A stretch of DNA of 18,064 nt from an uncultured Clostridiaceae bacterium (GTDB lineage: Bacteria > Bacillota > Clostridia > Lachnospirales > Lachnospiraceae): positions 1-18,064 of the forward strand of contig CAMWOF010000012.1 of the NCBI GenBank assembly GCA_947175805.1, written 5' to 3'. The notes under the pieces were generated by a model. The model ran no database searches and was not told the DNA's origin. It worked only from the letters and a program-made list of their open reading frames with translations. Positions 1 to 7,787 of the stretch are shown here, in pieces (position 1 is the stretch's first letter; every line of letters starts with the position of its first letter). The translations under genes were made by a program, and so were the position numbers.

Positions 1-90
1 CTGCAAACTGGTATGGTCTACCGCCTTTACCAGATTTTCACCGGAACCATAATATTTAACTAAATCCTTTATCTCTAATATTACACTCAT
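1..90 (-). CDS. ABC transporter ATP-binding protein, N-terminal fragment
   Basis: The reverse strand reads MSVILEIKDLVKYYG and continues through GSGENLVKAVDH to the window edge. This is the opening beta-strands of an ABC ATPase of the MacB/BceA (lipoprotein or antimicrobial-peptide exporter) type: ILEIKDLVKYYG followed by VKAVDHTSL. Walker A and everything after it lie outside the window. A GGGAGG ribosome site sits about 8 nt before the ATG. The gene is downstream of, and co-oriented with, the response regulator and kinase at 292-2195, but a strong terminator separates them, so it probably has its own promoter. In this family the partner two-component system typically controls the transporter; that link is inference here. 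Confidence 0.8.
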   Translation of the reverse strand, partial: MSVILEIKDLVKYYGSGENLVKAVDHTSLQ

Positions 91-152
91 GTTTACATCT
101 TCCTCCCTATATTGTATTGCCTGATTTTTTGGTTCTGGTATCACAATACACC

Positions 153-164
153 TGTAACATTACA
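153..164. promoter_or_regulatory. Palindromic candidate operator before the ABC transporter
   Basis: TGTAACATTACA is an inverted repeat of TGTAA/TTACA with a 2-base centre. It lies about 63 bases upstream of the ABC ATPase start, in the AT-rich region between that start and the upstream terminator. On the minus strand it overlaps a possible weak promoter (TTGTAA, 16 bases, TGATAC). An OmpR-type regulator site is expected here because the adjacent two-component system probably controls the transporter. The assignment rests on symmetry and position only. Confidence 0.4.
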
Positions 165-229
165 AAAGCCTAACAAAAACAATAACAGTTTTGTAATAAA
201 TCATCCATTTCTTATCTCTTGTTGTACCT

Positions 230-266
230 AAAAAGGGGGCAGTCGCAATTAGCGATTTGCCCCTTT
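230..266 (-). terminator. Intrinsic terminator after the histidine kinase
   Basis: On the minus strand GGGGCA pairs with TGCCCC, with an additional inner CGC/GCG pairing, and the hairpin is followed by TTTTT. The plus strand also ends in a T run, so it may work in both directions. It separates the kinase (stop at 292) from the ABC ATPase. Confidence 0.85.
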
Positions 267-291
267 TTTATTTCTATAATCCCAAACAATG

Positions 292-1548
292 TCAGTCAAT
301 TTTCGGCAGCATAATCCGAAACACCGTTCCTGCCTCCATTTTTTTCTTTGCCGCAATAGTTCCTCCCTGCGCCTCTATAATCCACCGTGTCAGATAAAGT
401 CCCACACCGGCACCCTCCGAATCCTTCTCCACATTACTGCCCCGATAGAATCTATGATAAATTTTGTGAAGCTCAGCACCGGGAATCCCCATCCCCTCAT
501 CCTCAATCTCAATTAATACATACCGGGTAAGCCTGCTCATACGAATAAAAATATGCTTTCCCGCATCCGAATACTTTACTGCGTTGTCCAGCACATTAAT
601 TAAAGCTTCTGTAGTCCATTTTACATCATGTGTTATAACAGCATCCTCCGTAATCTCAACCACAATCTCCATTTTCTTCGCATGTGCCTTAGGATATATC
701 TGACTCACTGCATCTGTAATAGTCTGCTTAAAACCCGTAGCTATGGGCTGTAATACAATCATGTTCTTTTCCAGTCTTGATAGCTTCACCAATTCATCCA
801 GCAAGTCCTGCAGCTTTGCTATCTGTATTTCTTCCTGCTCCATGAACTCCTGTCTCTCTTCGTCGGACACACAATTGCCTGCTGCCAGCTCATGACTCAT
901 GCGGATAGCCGCCAACGGCGTTTTTAACTGATGGGATATGTTGGTAATCAATGCCTTGGTATCTGCATCCTCCTGTTTATAGTGCTCCTTTAAATCAGCA
1001 AAATACGCCCCCAGTTCCTTGAACGACTCCCGAAGCCGGACCCAGTTTTCTTCATCTGTATCTGATAAGCCCGTCCCCGCAAACAGGGACTCCGGTATAC
1101 TGTACTCTCCACATCGAAACTGCTCTGAAAGCTCCAGTAATTCGGTCAAATACTTTTTCGACATCTCTCCGTGCAGTCTCTGCTTTGCCGTCACCAGCCA
1201 CAACACATAAAAAGTCACTGAAAACACCGATACGCCAAAAATGAGAACAAAGAAAATTTCCTTCCTCCACATACCTGCCTGTATATGATAGCCATACTTT
1301 TTCTCAAAAGCTTCTAATATCTCCTGTCTTTGGGCATAAGAAACAGTTGTCTTTGCATCCTCCTTTTCCAGTATCCGAATCACTGTTCCCTCCAGCTCCG
1401 GATGCTCTGCCACCAAGAGGGCAAGCTGTTTAGACTTTATCTGTTCATCATGATATGCCAAAGCAAGCACGGATAAGATAAATGCAGCTGCAAGTACAAA
1501 AAAACACAGCACATATTTCTTCACTTCTTTCTTACTTTGCCTGTCCAT
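292..1548 (-). CDS. Membrane sensor histidine kinase (HisKA/HATPase)
   Basis: A 418-residue sensor kinase of the OmpR-partner class. Transmembrane segments at about 11-32 and 97-120 flank a short extracytoplasmic domain of roughly 65 residues. The dimerisation/phosphoacceptor helix carries NISHQLKTPLAAIR with His206. The ATPase domain shows an N box (NVLDNAVKYSD), a G1 box (DEGMGIPG) and a G2 box (EGAGVGLYLTRWI). Its start lies inside the end of the upstream response-regulator gene (28-base overlap), so the pair is translationally coupled. It would autophosphorylate and pass phosphate to the regulator at 1521-2195. The short loop is larger than in the BceS type, which has almost no extracellular domain, so the stimulus may be bound directly. 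The ligand is unknown. Confidence 0.93.
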   Translation of the reverse strand: MDRQSKKEVKKYVLCFFVLAAAFILSVLALAYHDEQIKSKQLALLVAEHPELEGTVIRILEKEDAKTTVSYAQRQEILEAFEKKYGYHIQAGMWRKEIFFVLIFGVSVFSVTFYVLWLVTAKQRLHGEMSKKYLTELLELSEQFRCGEYSIPESLFAGTGLSDTDEENWVRLRESFKELGAYFADLKEHYKQEDADTKALITNISHQLKTPLAAIRMSHELAAGNCVSDEERQEFMEQEEIQIAKLQDLLDELVKLSRLEKNMIVLQPIATGFKQTITDAVSQIYPKAHAKKMEIVVEITEDAVITHDVKWTTEALINVLDNAVKYSDAGKHIFIRMSRLTRYVLIEIEDEGMGIPGAELHKIYHRFYRGSNVEKDSEGAGVGLYLTRWIIEAQGGTIAAKKKMEAGTVFRIMLPKID

Positions 1549-2195
1549 ATGTAACCTAGTCCTCTCACGTTGGAAATATCCTCTGTACCCAGCTTATTCT
1601 TCAGCCTGCTGATATTTACCGCCACTACACTTTCATCCACAAACTGTCCGTCAAAATCCCATACATGCTCTAAAATACTTTCCTTGGTCACAATCTGTCC
1701 GGCATGCTCCATCAGAAATATAAGCAGCTGTAGTTCCTTTTTACTCAAAGAAATCAGATTACCCTTACAGGTTACGCACATATCCTTCAGGGTCACCTGA
1801 ATATCACCGGAAACTAATATGCCTGCAGTCTGCACCTCCATGCGCCGCATCAGCGCTCCCACCTTAGAAACCAGCACCATAAGAGAAAATGGTTTTGTTA
1901 CATAGTCATCTGCCCCGGTCTCGTAGCCATTTACAATATCCAGCTCCGAATCAAGGGCAGTAAGATAAATCAAATAGCTTTCCGTGGTACTTCTCACCCT
2001 CGCTCCAAACTCCAGTCCACTGCCATCCGGCAGCGTGATATCACAGATTACAAGGTGAAAATGCTGCTCTCCAAGGAGCTTGTTTGCTCCTGCCACATCA
2101 AAAGCAGTATATACTGTATACCCTTCCTTTTCCAATATCAGGGAAATACCTCTGTTTAAGCTCTTATCGTCTTCCACAAGTAAAATAGTCTGCAT
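1521..2195 (-). CDS. OmpR/PhoB-family response regulator
   Basis: A 224-residue two-domain regulator. The N-terminal receiver domain (about 1-120) starts MQTILLVEDD, with the acidic pair at Glu8-Asp9-Asp10, the phosphoacceptor Asp52 in VICDITLPDG and Lys101 in DYVTKPF. The C-terminal half (about 130-222) is a winged-helix DNA-binding domain; LSKKELQLLIFLMEHAG and the ISRLKNKL recognition helix followed by VRGLGYIW are typical. It is first in the operon, with a GAGG ribosome site before the ATG, and overlaps the kinase gene. Likely targets are its own promoter and the ABC transporter at the window edge (inference). Confidence 0.94.
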   Translation of the reverse strand: MQTILLVEDDKSLNRGISLILEKEGYTVYTAFDVAGANKLLGEQHFHLVICDITLPDGSGLEFGARVRSTTESYLIYLTALDSELDIVNGYETGADDYVTKPFSLMVLVSKVGALMRRMEVQTAGILVSGDIQVTLKDMCVTCKGNLISLSKKELQLLIFLMEHAGQIVTKESILEHVWDFDGQFVDESVVAVNISRLKNKLGTEDISNVRGLGYIWTGKVRKK

Positions 2196-2250
2196 ACTCT
2201 ACCTCGTATACCCCCACAAGTTCTTAATCTGTCCTGACAGCTCATCATAG

Positions 2251-2279
2251 ATTATAACAAAATACCCAACCGCAGTAAA
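2251..2279 (-). promoter_or_regulatory. Sigma-A-type promoter for the response regulator/kinase operon
   Basis: On the minus strand TTTACT is followed after 17 bases by TATAAT, with an upstream TG making an extended -10. Predicted start of transcription is near 2244, about 50 bases before the ATG. An imperfect palindrome, CTGTC-CT-GACAG (2229-2240), sits just after the start site and could be an operator. Confidence 0.7.
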
Positions 2280-2318
2280 GTTACCGGGCGCATTATACAA
2301 AAAATCACAGCACCGGAC

Positions 2319-2828
2319 TTAAAAATTATTTACAACCAACAAAACAAGTAATATCACCATACCTGCTGTGCCCAGCAACGCCAAGATGTTTAACACCTTA
2401 TTTGTCTTCTCCTTCATGATTTTGGAGAACACAAAATATATCAGGCATCCAATGGCACCGCCAAGCGTATTATTGATGAGATCTGTAATATCTGATGCTC
2501 CGATTGCAAAGATAAATTGTAGGACTTCATACAACAGGCTCACCACCGCAATCAACAAAATCCTTTTCCAGACAGGATATGCAGGCTTTACCATACTCAG
2601 ATATACACCGAAGGGAACAAATGCCAGAACATTGAGAATCAGCTCACTGTAAAACAGCTTACCGTTTACAATAACGGAGCCGGCAAAGGGAATCAGGTTG
2701 ACACCTCTTAAATCAGGCAGCTCATTAATAGAAAAAGAAAATTTGAATACTATAATCCAAGTCAGTATAATCAGATATACAGATAACAATATCACCGTTA
2801 ATGTCCTGCTCTTATTTTCTCTTTCCAC
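2319..2828 (-). CDS. VanZ-family membrane protein
   Basis: A 169-residue integral membrane protein. Segments at about 9-30, 58-80, 88-108, 117-135 and 143-166 are strongly hydrophobic. Family signatures are visible: NLIPF near residue 46, LNVLAFVPFGVYL near 65-77, and SLLYEVLQF followed by DITDLINNTLGG. VanZ proteins are associated with low-level teicoplanin resistance in some hosts, but most chromosomal members have no assigned function. The start is GTG, preceded by AGGAGG at a 7-8 base spacing; no ATG fits as well. It has its own promoter (2879-2907) but could also be read from the upstream operon because no terminator separates them. Confidence 0.88.
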   Translation of the reverse strand: MERENKSRTLTVILLSVYLIILTWIIVFKFSFSINELPDLRGVNLIPFAGSVIVNGKLFYSELILNVLAFVPFGVYLSMVKPAYPVWKRILLIAVVSLLYEVLQFIFAIGASDITDLINNTLGGAIGCLIYFVFSKIMKEKTNKVLNILALLGTAGMVILLVLLVVNNF

Positions 2829-2878
2829 GTTTGGTTCCTCCTGATACAGATTATTCTTCTATTTTTTGAGACAATAAA

Positions 2879-2907
2879 ACTATATCTGATAAACCCTCGC
2901 TTTTCAA
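2879..2907 (-). promoter_or_regulatory. Sigma-A-type promoter for the VanZ gene
   Basis: On the minus strand TTGAAA is followed after exactly 17 bases by TATAGT. The predicted start is near 2872, about 44 bases before the GTG start. It lies in the 111-base gap after the 281-residue gene. Confidence 0.72.
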
Positions 2908-2939
2908 CCCTTTCCCCTTACAGAATTATTTCCATTTTC

Positions 2940-3785
2940 TTATCGAATTATTTCATTTTCCGGCTGAAGGATTACTAAATTACGCCTTGCCTGCTGGCTT
3001 TGATAGAAATGTATATTCGCCTGCTCCTGCAATTTTTTCTTTTCAGTGCTTTCCTCTAAAATCTGTATGTATTTAGCATGACGCTTCCGTTTCTTTGCCT
3101 GTTGGGCCTTAATCCGCTCCATCTCCTCCTTCGTAGGACCGGTAAGTCTTCCGGGACCGGTAACAGTACAGTTTTTCACATCCCCGTTTTCATCCAAATT
3201 AAATACATAGCTTTTTCCTGCCTGCTGCTCTGCCACATTCATACCATAGGATGCTGCCACCGTATTATCCCAGCGGTCATAGTCTTCCTTCCATTCCTGT
3301 AGCTTTGCCACAATCTGGCGGGCATAAGCTGGGTCTGCATCCATTTTCTGCTGCAGGCTCTCCGGTATGAGAACCACCATCCTTCCACAACCCACACTGC
3401 TGTAATTTCTCTGCAAATCTGCACGGGTCTGAGGCGGATTTGCACCCACAGGCCTCCAGTCATTTAAGGCATCTGCACGGGTGTTTTTCTGAAAATATTT
3501 CCAAAAAGGAAAATCGTTTCTCTGCCAGCGGGCTTGGGTAATATCGGCATTTCCCACATGGGTTATAACCTCATACTGCGGGAACGCATCCACAAAGTTC
3601 GTAGCACTTGGTTTTCCGGTGCTATATGCCTTGCTGATAGTTGAAATATAATCCGTGGAGCCTGCCATTTTCTTTGCATAAGCTGCCTGAAAAGCACTTG
3701 CAGCATTTTTATCTGTTATTTTGCTCAGGCGTTCCTGATAAGATTCGCCCATGTATTTCCCTGTTTCAATTCCATTTATACCCAT
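2940..3785 (-). CDS. Uncharacterised 281-residue soluble protein (possibly DUF6033-like)
   Basis: The function is not recognised. No signal peptide or membrane segment is visible. The N-terminus (MGINGIETGKYMGESYQERL) is rich in Gly, Ser and Tyr. The middle contains VVLIPESLQQKMDADPAYAR, which recalls the 'valine-rich strand, KM-x-DP' pattern of uncharacterised Clostridia families such as DUF6033, but this is from memory and unverified. The C-terminal third (about 195-265) is a long, highly charged, probably coiled-coil helix with KKRKRHAKY and EKKKLQEQ. The ATG has GGAGG 9 bases upstream. It follows the 192-residue gene by 169 bases that contain an inverted-repeat array, and lies downstream of the LytTR/GHKL regulators, so it may be part of their regulated output. 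Confidence 0.7.
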   Translation of the reverse strand: MGINGIETGKYMGESYQERLSKITDKNAASAFQAAYAKKMAGSTDYISTISKAYSTGKPSATNFVDAFPQYEVITHVGNADITQARWQRNDFPFWKYFQKNTRADALNDWRPVGANPPQTRADLQRNYSSVGCGRMVVLIPESLQQKMDADPAYARQIVAKLQEWKEDYDRWDNTVAASYGMNVAEQQAGKSYVFNLDENGDVKNCTVTGPGRLTGPTKEEMERIKAQQAKKRKRHAKYIQILEESTEKKKLQEQANIHFYQSQQARRNLVILQPENEIIR

Positions 3786-3824
3786 TTTTTTAATCCTCCA
3801 TTTTCATATTTTTATTCTCGCGTA

Positions 3825-3925
3825 CGCAACAAGCCAAGCGCAAGTTTGCTTGCTGCGGGGTATTTGACTTGCGGCTCCTCTGTCATTCAGAGCCGACTAT
3901 GTCCCCTTAATTAAGTCCGGACATA
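3825..3925. repeat. Array of three inverted repeats between the two unknown genes
   Basis: Three stems stand in a row. The first pairs 3825-3834 with 3848-3857 (CGCAACAAGC/GCTTGCTGCG, one G-U on the minus-strand RNA). The second pairs 3872-3877 with 3890-3895 (CGGCTC/GAGCCG). The third pairs 3898-3904 with 3919-3925 (TATGTCC/GGACATA) around TTAATTAA. None is followed by a T run, so these are not simple terminators. It could be a dispersed intergenic repeat, an mRNA-processing or stability element, or a riboregulator in the leader of the 281-residue gene. Confidence 0.6.
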
Positions 3926-3954
3926 TTCCTCCTTTCTTTTTTTATAGAATTTTC

Positions 3955-4533
3955 CTATATCCTTATATCCATTCCCCCCTCTGAGCTTGATTTGCCAGAC
4001 ACCATTGAGGTTATGCTTTCATCCGCAAAAATCTTATCCAGCAATCCTTCGGGAATAGACTTTCCCGGAGTCCAGCCGGGTACTTCCGCCTTAATAGCAG
4101 CTGTAACCTTCTTCGATATTCCTAAGTGCAGTTGACTTAAAGTCCATGATGCAGATAAACGGTCTTTCTTTTTCAACGTCTTAAAATATTCATTATTTTT
4201 ACGATAATAAGCATCCCATTCAGCCTCATTATTCCCTGACATGCCATTGTATTTGTAATAAGCCCTTTTTACATCTTCTAAAACATGCTGTTTCATCTCG
4301 TCCGACACCGGAATTATTTTTTTATAATTACTTCTGCCTGTTACACACATTCCCTCTACACCATAAGAATTTTTACAGTGTCCGGAAAGCAAGTCTTCCA
4401 GTGTATTTCTGCCACCGGCACTAGACCTCTTTGATAAGGCAGTATTGCCAAAAAGCATATTGGAAGTTGTTTGATTTGCAGTCATCCTCGCAAAAAGCTG
4501 TAATATTCCCTGGTTATTGGTTCCTATCCTCAT
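3955..4533 (-). CDS. Uncharacterised 192-residue protein coupled to the GHKL kinase
   Basis: The function is not recognised. The protein is soluble, with no signal peptide or membrane span. The N-terminal 45 residues are Asn/Ser/Thr/Gly-rich (MRIGTNNQGILQLFARMTAN), followed by a more structured charged region (EMKQHVLEDVKRAYYKYNG, then KKDRLSASWTLSQLHLG). Two cysteines, Cys53 and Cys63, are the only ones seen. The ATG lies 20 bases inside the end of the kinase gene, with GGAGG inside the kinase coding sequence, so its translation is coupled to the kinase. This placement suggests a partner or output of the LytTR/GHKL system. The low-complexity start followed by a helical body resembles proteins exported without a classical signal, which is speculation. 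Confidence 0.78.
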   Translation of the reverse strand: MRIGTNNQGILQLFARMTANQTTSNMLFGNTALSKRSSAGGRNTLEDLLSGHCKNSYGVEGMCVTGRSNYKKIIPVSDEMKQHVLEDVKRAYYKYNGMSGNNEAEWDAYYRKNNEYFKTLKKKDRLSASWTLSQLHLGISKKVTAAIKAEVPGWTPGKSIPEGLLDKIFADESITSMVSGKSSSEGGMDIRI

Positions 4534-6016
4534 AATGATTCCTCCTTACTTCTTCATTTTCCCTTTCATTTTTCATCATCACGGACAAGATAAACACCCT
4601 GTCCCTTATCTTAAAATCCATTGTCCCGTGATACTTCTCCACCGTATTTTTAATGTTTGCAAGCCCCATCCCATGATTTTCCTTATCCGGCTTATCCGTT
4701 ATGGGAAATTCCTTCTGCGGCTTTCTAACCAGTTTACCATCAAAGCTGTTTTCTACTTTCAGTACTAAAAGATTGCCTTTTTGCAGGGATTCAAACCGGA
4801 TAAAGACATCCGCCCCGGGCTCTTTTTCTTTCAGCTTCCCACATGCCCGGACTGCACTGTCCACAGCATTGCCAAGAATAACGCCTATGTCGTAGCTATG
4901 AATTTTCAAATCCTGGGGAAACAGCAGCTTATCCGTATCCATCTTCAAATCCGGAATCATGCGCACCGCCTCATGATATTTCATATTAAGCAAAATATCC
5001 GCCACTGTATTTCCCGTCCTAAAACGCATATCCAGCCGGTCAAAGGTCTGATCCAAATCAGACAGATATTCCTTAAGTTCTCCCTTTTCTTCTACAGAAA
5101 GCTGCCGGATCACTGCAAGAGTGTTTTTCATGTCATGCTTCATCCCCTGTATTTCAGAATAGATACGCTCCATTTCCTCCATATGCTCCTGCATACTGCT
5201 CACCTGATTTTTAAGGATGACCCTTTCGCTTTTTTCCTTATTCCGGTAAATCATATCCTGAAACAGCTTTACACCATACAAAATAGAAATCAACGATAAC
5301 AGCAGGATTGCTGGAAGTATAATGACTAATATAGGATACCTTTCATACAACATTTTCGGGACCTTATCCTCCAGCGTGACCATGATAATCCGCAGCAATA
5401 GACAAAGAAGCAGTCCGGTGACCGCAGGGGTAAGAAGAAACAGCAGTTCTGTTTTGTTTATTTCATAGTCCTTTTCCCTAAAATCTTTCACAATCCTTTT
5501 GAGCGATATATAAATGAGCAGACCAATTACCAGATATTGAAATATTTGCACTCCCAATATAGATCCATATAACGTTATCGTAAGAGTCTTATCTGACTTA
5601 AACACGCCCCTTGCTACAAGCCAGTTCCATATATCAACTACGCCATCTCCCATTTTAGCCACCCAAATAATGACAGCATATCTGCTAATATTTGTAACTG
5701 CCTGAAAAACAATCACAAGAAAAATAGTAACTGGACGGAAAGCCTTATAAAAACAAAGAACAAGAAGAAATAATATACATAATGATAACGCCAGTTTCCA
5801 TACCGCTCCCTTATCATCGTTATATGCCATCGGAGATGCCTGACTAGATACAAGCCCTGATAGTCCATACATTCCTGCCGTATACAAACCTGTCACGCAT
5901 AATCTATTACACCAGCCGCTCCATCTGCTTTCCAAAAAGTTTCCCAAAAAATACTGCAGGCAATATCCCTGAAACAGAATTAAAGCCATATATAACAGCT
6001 CTATTATTTTAAACAC
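4514..6016 (-). CDS. AgrC-like GHKL sensor histidine kinase
   Basis: About 500 residues with the GTG start chosen here. An ATG start at 6031 or 6067 is possible, but GGAGGG lies 7 bases before the GTG and the GTG overlaps the upstream stop by 8 bases. The N-terminal half has about six hydrophobic segments (near 3-25, 74-88, 95-115, 150-172, 190-213 and 225-250), typical of peptide-sensing AgrC/ComD-type receptors. A coiled helix then leads to GMKHDMKNTLAVI with the candidate phosphoacceptor His294. The C-terminal GHKL ATPase shows LGNAVDSAVRAC (N box) and HGMGLANIKNTVEKYHG (G box). It should phosphorylate the LytTR regulator encoded immediately upstream. No agrB/agrD-type signal gene is present nearby, so its ligand is unknown. 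Confidence 0.9.
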   Translation of the reverse strand: MFKIIELLYMALILFQGYCLQYFLGNFLESRWSGWCNRLCVTGLYTAGMYGLSGLVSSQASPMAYNDDKGAVWKLALSLCILFLLVLCFYKAFRPVTIFLVIVFQAVTNISRYAVIIWVAKMGDGVVDIWNWLVARGVFKSDKTLTITLYGSILGVQIFQYLVIGLLIYISLKRIVKDFREKDYEINKTELLFLLTPAVTGLLLCLLLRIIMVTLEDKVPKMLYERYPILVIILPAILLLSLISILYGVKLFQDMIYRNKEKSERVILKNQVSSMQEHMEEMERIYSEIQGMKHDMKNTLAVIRQLSVEEKGELKEYLSDLDQTFDRLDMRFRTGNTVADILLNMKYHEAVRMIPDLKMDTDKLLFPQDLKIHSYDIGVILGNAVDSAVRACGKLKEKEPGADVFIRFESLQKGNLLVLKVENSFDGKLVRKPQKEFPITDKPDKENHGMGLANIKNTVEKYHGTMDFKIRDRVFILSVMMKNERENEEVRRNHYEDRNQ

Positions 6017-6713
6017 TGGATATCCCTCCATTCTGCAGATACCACATATATGCCTTTGCAAATTCACTATATTTCTTTTTTGTCAGATAGACCGTATCTC
6101 CATTTGTAAGGGTTATACTGTCATTGTCGTATTCTGTGATATGTGCCATATTCACAATATATGCCCGATGGCAGCGGTAAAAATCCTCCCCAAGCTGTCT
6201 CTCCAGTTCCTCCATCGTTGCATAGATTTCTATAGTTTCCCTTGCTTTTTGGGTATGAATCCCCACTTTCTTCGCCTTACTCTCAATATATAAAATGTCC
6301 GCCTTATCAAGTCTAAGATTCCTCGTTTTAATAAAGAGCCATTCCTTTTCTCTGTTTTTTTCCACTTCTCCTGCTGCCCGTGCAAGCACTTCTTTGAATT
6401 TGATTTCATCAACAGGCTTTAACAGGTAGTGAAACGCATACAGGTCAAGGGCATCAAACACATACTCTTTGTTTCCTGTGACAAATATCAGAACAATCTT
6501 ATCCTGCTTTTTCATAAGACGCCTTGCCGTCTCAATGCCGTCTATGCCATCCATCTGTATGTCAAGAAACACAATGTCAAACCGACTTTCGGATAAAAGC
6601 AGCTCCTCCCCTGTGGCATAGGCTTCCAAATGGCATCCCGGCTTCTGTTTTTGTATGAGTTCACATATATGCTCCCTGATGACTTTCTCATCATCTATCA
6701 CTGCAATGTTCAA
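6009..6713 (-). CDS. LytTR-family response regulator (AgrA-like)
   Basis: 234 residues. The receiver domain (about 1-120) has Asp7-Asp8, phosphoacceptor Asp51 in IVFLDIQMDG and a lysine in HYLLKPVDE. The C-terminal LytTR DNA-binding domain (about 125-225) includes DILYIESKAKKV, FYRCHRAYIVNM and the final TLTNGDTVYLTKKKY. The start is TTG: GAGGTG lies 7 bases upstream and no ATG in frame fits. It is first in an operon with the kinase (8-base overlap) and the 192-residue gene. LytTR regulators bind paired direct repeats upstream of their targets; I did not find an unambiguous pair here. A weak promoter candidate (TTGCCG, 18 bases, TTTATA) lies in the 178-base upstream gap. Confidence 0.92.
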   Translation of the reverse strand: MNIAVIDDEKVIREHICELIQKQKPGCHLEAYATGEELLLSESRFDIVFLDIQMDGIDGIETARRLMKKQDKIVLIFVTGNKEYVFDALDLYAFHYLLKPVDEIKFKEVLARAAGEVEKNREKEWLFIKTRNLRLDKADILYIESKAKKVGIHTQKARETIEIYATMEELERQLGEDFYRCHRAYIVNMAHITEYDNDSITLTNGDTVYLTKKKYSEFAKAYMWYLQNGGISSV

Positions 6714-6827
6714 TATCTATCACCTCAAATCCTATAAAGCTGCTCATTTGTTATATCGGCAAATTTTTTTCGTTTTCATGGCATATGGAATGAATCGCCC
6801 ACTTTTCGGGAACAAAAGGAAAGCACT

Positions 6828-6869
6828 AAAAAATCGCCGTTATGGTTATGATACCATATACGGCGATTT
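6828..6869 (-). terminator. Intrinsic terminator after the Fic gene
   Basis: Long hairpin: AAATCGCCGT pairs with ACGGCGATTT and an inner ATGGT pairs with ACCAT. On the minus strand it ends in TTTTTT. It lies 22 bases after the Fic stop codon and isolates it from the LytTR operon. Confidence 0.9.
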
Positions 6870-6891
6870 CAACTTATTACTTTTATTCTTC

Positions 6892-7632
6892 CTACGGTAT
6901 GCGGTTCTGTTCGATACCAAGATATTCATCCAGCCGCTGTTCCTCCAGTGAGGCTATCATCTCGGTAAAAGGATGCAATTTTCCATCCATCGCATAGGCT
7001 TCCAATACCTCAAAGTATTCCAGACGATTTTCCTTCGCAATGGAAACCGGAAGGAAACCATTTGCCATCAACTGATAATTCATAATCATACGGGATGTCC
7101 GGCCATTACCATCCACATAAGGATGGATTTTTACAAACTCTGCATGCGTCCATGCGGCAAGTTTCACTGCATTTCCCTCTGCTCTGTGTTGCATATCTGC
7201 ATAAGAATTTTTGATCTGTTGATACATCTCACTAGGTACCGGCGGTTTGTGCCCTGCGCCGGAAATACGAACTTCCACTGTACGATAAATTCCACCAGTC
7301 AGAATGTTTTCCATCAACAGAGCATGGATATCCTTTACAATTTTCTCATCTAAAGGTTTTCCATCAGCAATACACCTTTTGACAAAGCGGAATGCTTTTT
7401 GATGATTTACTACTTCATAAATTTCACGGAGTGTTTTCCCGCCAATTGAAATACCATCTTCCAAAACTGCTTTTGTCTGTATCAGACTCAATGTATTACC
7501 TTCAATGGCAGTAGAGTTATGGGTATACTCAATCTCAAAACTTTTATCAAAACTATCCAATGCCTCTTTAGGTAAGCGTCTCCGCATTTCCTGTAATCTG
7601 TCTCTTTTCTCACATAGTATATCGTAGTTCAT
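6892..7632 (-). CDS. Fic-domain protein, class II self-inhibited AMPylase
   Basis: 246 residues. The catalytic loop is HPYVDGNGRTSR (His170, Asp174, Asn176, Arg178, Arg181), matching the HPFx(D/E)GNGRxxR consensus with Tyr for Phe. An N-terminal inhibitory helix motif STAIEGN (Ser40, Glu44, Gly45) precedes it, which is the class II arrangement in which Glu blocks the ATP site. Enzymes of this type transfer AMP (or another nucleotide monophosphate) to hydroxyl side chains of target proteins. An H-K-P-P flap segment lies near 128-131. The ATG is preceded by GGAGGTG. There is no separate antitoxin gene, consistent with built-in inhibition. The C-terminus ends soon after the Fic core, with no DNA-binding domain. 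The target is unknown. Confidence 0.94.
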   Translation of the reverse strand: MNYDILCEKRDRLQEMRRRLPKEALDSFDKSFEIEYTHNSTAIEGNTLSLIQTKAVLEDGISIGGKTLREIYEVVNHQKAFRFVKRCIADGKPLDEKIVKDIHALLMENILTGGIYRTVEVRISGAGHKPPVPSEMYQQIKNSYADMQHRAEGNAVKLAAWTHAEFVKIHPYVDGNGRTSRMIMNYQLMANGFLPVSIAKENRLEYFEVLEAYAMDGKLHPFTEMIASLEEQRLDEYLGIEQNRIP

Positions 7633-7787
7633 TCCGCTTCACCTCCATTCTTACTTTTTTCTCTGGATTAGTTAAATTCTGTGTATACCCCAGTCCATAA
7701 CAAATTCACACTGCTTTTGGCAATTTAATCATTCAATCCCTTTATCAACTAGATTTTCCCTTTGCTTCATTTTACATTAAATACTTA

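Noticed and set aside
2281..2330. Possible terminator after the VanZ gene
   Set aside because: There is a T run but no convincing stem; only short complementary pieces were found.
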